Shown here: positions 7,159-9,223 of the stretch, piece by piece
Numbering within the stretch: the stretch's first letter is position 1
Layout of the letters: each line of letters opens with the position of its first letter
From: Porphyrobacter sp.
Lineage (GTDB): Bacteria; Pseudomonadota; Alphaproteobacteria; Sphingomonadales; Sphingomonadaceae
Direction of reading: 5' to 3'
NCBI GenBank assembly: GCA_018991295.1
Contig: JAGKSZ010000183.1
Coordinates: 1-9,223, forward strand
Length of the DNA stretch: 9,223 bases
The notes under the pieces: generated by a model
What the model saw: only the letters and a program-made list of their open reading frames with translations
Databases searched by the model: none
Told to the model about the DNA's origin: nothing
Made by a program: the position numbers and the translations under genes

Positions 7159-8160
7159 TCACACAAGATCGCGGCTGTCAGCGATGGCTGCGATGCCGCG
7201 TTTGCCGTTCGTATCACGGCCCAGCTGCACGATCACGTCGATGACGCTGGCGGCATAGGCGATAGTGTCCTGACGGGTCAGGCCGATGCCGGTCTGCATC
7301 ACCATCAACGCCAGCTGTTCGAGCGCGCCGCGCAGGGAGTTGGCGTGGATGGTCGAGAAGCTGCCGGGATGCCCGGTGTTGATCGCACGCAGGAAGCTGA
7401 CGCTTTCGGCGCCCCGCAATTCGCCCAGCACGATACGGTCAGGCCGCAGGCGCAGCGCGGCCTGGAGGAGTTCGTTGGCGGTGACCTTGGCCTCGCCCAG
7501 CTCGCCCTTCACCGCGACAAGGCCCACCGCATTGGCGCCGGGGAACTTCAGTTCGGGCGTATCCTCTACCAGCACCACGCGTTCATGCGGCGGAATTTCA
7601 CCGAGCATGGCGTTGAGGAAGGTCGTCTTGCCCGTGCTGGTCCCGCCGGAAATCAGGATGGTGCGCCGGGCGCGGATCGCGGCGCGCAGGAAGGCGATGG
7701 GCTGGCCTTGCGGATCGGGCATCGCCGGGGCGGCCTCACCCGCCAATGGCCCGGTGTCATAGGCATCCAACGGCAGATCGAGCCGGCGGTGCCGGCGGAT
7801 CGCCATCACCCAGTGCTTGCGCGCGGCGGGCGGCCCGCAGAACTGCACGCGCGCGCCATCAGGCAGGGTTGCGCCGAGCAGAGGGTGTTCGCGGTTGATC
7901 CCCTGATGGCTGACGCGCGCCACCTGTTCGGCAAGGCGCTGCACCAGCCGGTCGTCAATCTCCGGGGTCTCGATGCGCTGCATCCCCGGACTGGCCGCAT
8001 CCTCGATCCACACCTCGCCCGGGCGGTTGACCATGATTTCAGTCACGGTGTCACGCTCCAGCCAGCGGCGGAAGGGCGCAAGATAAGCGTCAAGATAGAC
8101 GCTGCGCTCCGCCGAAAGCGGCGCCTCACCCTCAGGCAGCCGGTGGATATCGGCGCTCAT
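7159..8160 (-). CDS. virB11: Type IV secretion ATPase VirB11
   Basis: A 333-residue hexameric traffic ATPase that, in VirB systems, acts at the cytoplasmic face of the inner membrane to power pilus assembly and substrate transfer. An N-terminal domain (about 15-135) is followed by a RecA-like domain with Walker A 'GGTSTGKTT' (172-180), Asp box 'LVEDTPEL' (197-204), Walker B-like 'RIVLGELRG' (242-250) and His box 'GHPGSFSTIHA' (263-273), all intact. No membrane segment or signal peptide is seen. Length is typical. The ATG at 8158-8160 lies six bases after the virB10 stop, so the two are almost surely one operon; no strong ribosome binding site is visible. The virB10-virB11 order and fold favour VirB11 over TrbB or type II/IV pilus GspE-like ATPases. 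No virD4 follows; ppk1 comes next. Confidence 0.94.
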   Translation of the reverse strand: MSADIHRLPEGEAPLSAERSVYLDAYLAPFRRWLERDTVTEIMVNRPGEVWIEDAASPGMQRIETPEIDDRLVQRLAEQVARVSHQGINREHPLLGATLPDGARVQFCGPPAARKHWVMAIRRHRRLDLPLDAYDTGPLAGEAAPAMPDPQGQPIAFLRAAIRARRTILISGGTSTGKTTFLNAMLGEIPPHERVVLVEDTPELKFPGANAVGLVAVKGELGEAKVTANELLQAALRLRPDRIVLGELRGAESVSFLRAINTGHPGSFSTIHANSLRGALEQLALMVMQTGIGLTRQDTIAYAASVIDVIVQLGRDTNGKRGIAAIADSRDLV

Positions 8161-8166
8161 GCGAGG

Positions 8167-9223
8167 TCAGCCGCCGACAGCGCTGAAATCGAGATCGCGG
8201 GCGGTGAAGACGCGGATCGGCTCGCCCATCCGGACGCGGATGGTGGGGCTGATCTGGCCTTGCGATTGCACCGCCGAATTGGCCGCTCCCTGCGCGCCGC
8301 CCGCCACGATCACGCCGCCGATTCCGCCGGTCGCCACTGCGCCAAGACCGCCGACCACGGACAGAAGCAGGCCTGAACCAAAGCGCTTGAAGAAGTGGCT
8401 GTTGACATCGCCCTCCAGCCCCGTCGCTCCATCAAAGCCGACTGCGGGCGAGGCCAGGCTGACCGACACGCCATCCGGGCGGATCAGCCGCGTCCAGACC
8501 ACATAGGCGCGGCGCTGCCCCTGCTCGACACCCGCCTGATACTGCCCGATCAGCCGCGAGGAGCGCGGGATCAGCACGCGCTTGCCATCGAAACTGCGCA
8601 CATCCTGGCTCACCACCGCGCGCACGTAACCGGGCACATCGGTGTTGATCGCGGTTTCGAGGATCGCCGGGATCAGCGTGCCCTCGGTCACGGTGGTCGA
8701 TGGGTTGGTCATGGCGCGCGCCTGCGCGGGCGCTCCGCCGACCCCGCCGACGCGGGCTGCAAAGTCTGCCGCGCCGCCTGTGCCGGCAGCGGCGCCCGGC
8801 ATCCCCGGAGGGGGCGCAGAGGGCGCTTCGGCAAGGCGCAGACCGCGCGCGTTGCTGGCATCGAACACCAGCTGCGGGCTGGCATAGGGATTGGTGGCCG
8901 TCTCGGGCATCGCGGTCGGATTGACGGCATAGACCGCAGCGGGCGCAGGATCGGGCTGCGGCATGACCGGCACGGGCGCCTGCGCCGGATCGGTGACCGG
9001 CTGCACTACCACGGGCGCCGTCGCCTGCGGCGGGGCGACATTGGGGTTGCCAACGCCCTGCGGCTCGGGCGTGCGCGCTGCGTTCATCGCCCAGAAGGTG
9101 ACCGCGCCAAGCAGGCCGACCACCGCCACGCCTGCGGCAAGTTGCAGCCCATCCCCCTTGGCCTTGCGGTCGGTGACACCACGGGAAAGCGGCGCGGCTG
9201 GCAAGGTCGATGATCTCGGCGCT
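8167..9223 (-). CDS. virB10: Type IV secretion protein VirB10 (TrbI-like), 5' end outside window
   Basis: The frame is open from the TGA at 8167-8169 to the window edge, so the start lies beyond 9223. An in-frame TTG at 9202-9204 could be taken as a start, but the frame continues upstream with no stop. About 351 residues are visible. A short cytosolic stretch precedes one transmembrane helix (visible residues about 25-46), then a Pro/Ala-rich periplasmic linker (about 48-115) and the TrbI/VirB10 C-terminal barrel domain (about 178-345). That domain contains 'GTLIPAILETAINTD' and 'KRVLIPRSSRLIGQY', and 'HFFKRFGSGLLLSVVGG' in the region of the helical antenna that forms the outer-membrane channel. 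VirB10 spans the envelope and, with VirB7 and VirB9, builds the core complex, sensing ATP use by VirB11 and VirD4. virB9 would be expected just upstream, outside the window. Confidence 0.93.
   Translation of the reverse strand, partial: APRSSTLPAAPLSRGVTDRKAKGDGLQLAAGVAVVGLLGAVTFWAMNAARTPEPQGVGNPNVAPPQATAPVVVQPVTDPAQAPVPVMPQPDPAPAAVYAVNPTAMPETATNPYASPQLVFDASNARGLRLAEAPSAPPPGMPGAAAGTGGAADFAARVGGVGGAPAQARAMTNPSTTVTEGTLIPAILETAINTDVPGYVRAVVSQDVRSFDGKRVLIPRSSRLIGQYQAGVEQGQRRAYVVWTRLIRPDGVSVSLASPAVGFDGATGLEGDVNSHFFKRFGSGLLLSVVGGLGAVATGGIGGVIVAGGAQGAANSAVQSQGQISPTIRVRMGEPIRVFTARDLDFSAVGG

Noticed and set aside
7156..7162. A third CTGTCA-type heptamer overlapping the virB11 stop codon
   Set aside because: It is 40 bp from the first heptamer, out of phase with the 11-bp spacing, and part of the virB11 coding end.
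6997..8376. Plus-strand open frame of 459 codons across virB11 and the virB10 3' end
   Set aside because: It is antisense to two well-supported genes, has low-complexity His/Arg/Ala composition typical of shadow frames in GC-rich DNA, and shows no recognisable domain.
8395..9213. Plus-strand open frame of 272 codons opposite virB10
   Set aside because: Its His/Arg/Gly-rich repeats mirror the Pro/Ala-rich VirB10 linker; not a credible protein.

Overview
The window is GC-rich alphaproteobacterial DNA. Its gene content and protein style suggest a sphingomonad, possibly Erythrobacter- or Porphyrobacter-like; that placement is an inference from a TonB-dependent receptor, chromosomal VirB genes and an alphaproteobacterial-type queuosine transporter, not a database match. 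All positions were read by hand.

Left part (1-2304): the C-terminal barrel of a TonB-dependent outer-membrane receptor (+ strand, cut by the window edge) converges on a small DUF4239-type membrane protein gene (- strand). A strong hairpin lies between them. The DUF4239 gene carries an apparent one-base frameshift in a C/G run near its 3' end. Immediately upstream of it on the same strand is a complete tRNA-Arg(UCU) with an encoded CCA end.

Middle (2305-7021): a queuosine-precursor transporter gene of the YhhQ/VUT family (+ strand), divergent from the tRNA, converges on a two-gene polyphosphate operon (- strand). Polyphosphate kinase ppk1 is followed by an exopolyphosphatase of the Ppx/GppA family, joined by a 4-base ATGA overlap. 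One enzyme makes and the other degrades inorganic polyphosphate, so together they set the cell's polyP store. The 137-bp region upstream of ppk1 holds an 11-bp-spaced repeat resembling a Pho box and a short inverted repeat.

Right part (7159-9223): two type IV secretion genes on the - strand, virB10 (5' end outside the window) and virB11, separated by 6 bp. They look like the tail of a virB operon that continues beyond the right edge. The - strand order is virB10-virB11-ppk1-ppx, with no convincing terminator between virB11 and ppk1.

I see no CRISPR array, IS element, integrase or clearly undescribed system. The points most worth a second look are the frameshift in the DUF4239 gene, the Pho-box-like repeat before ppk1, and the abutment of the T4SS tail with the polyP operon.
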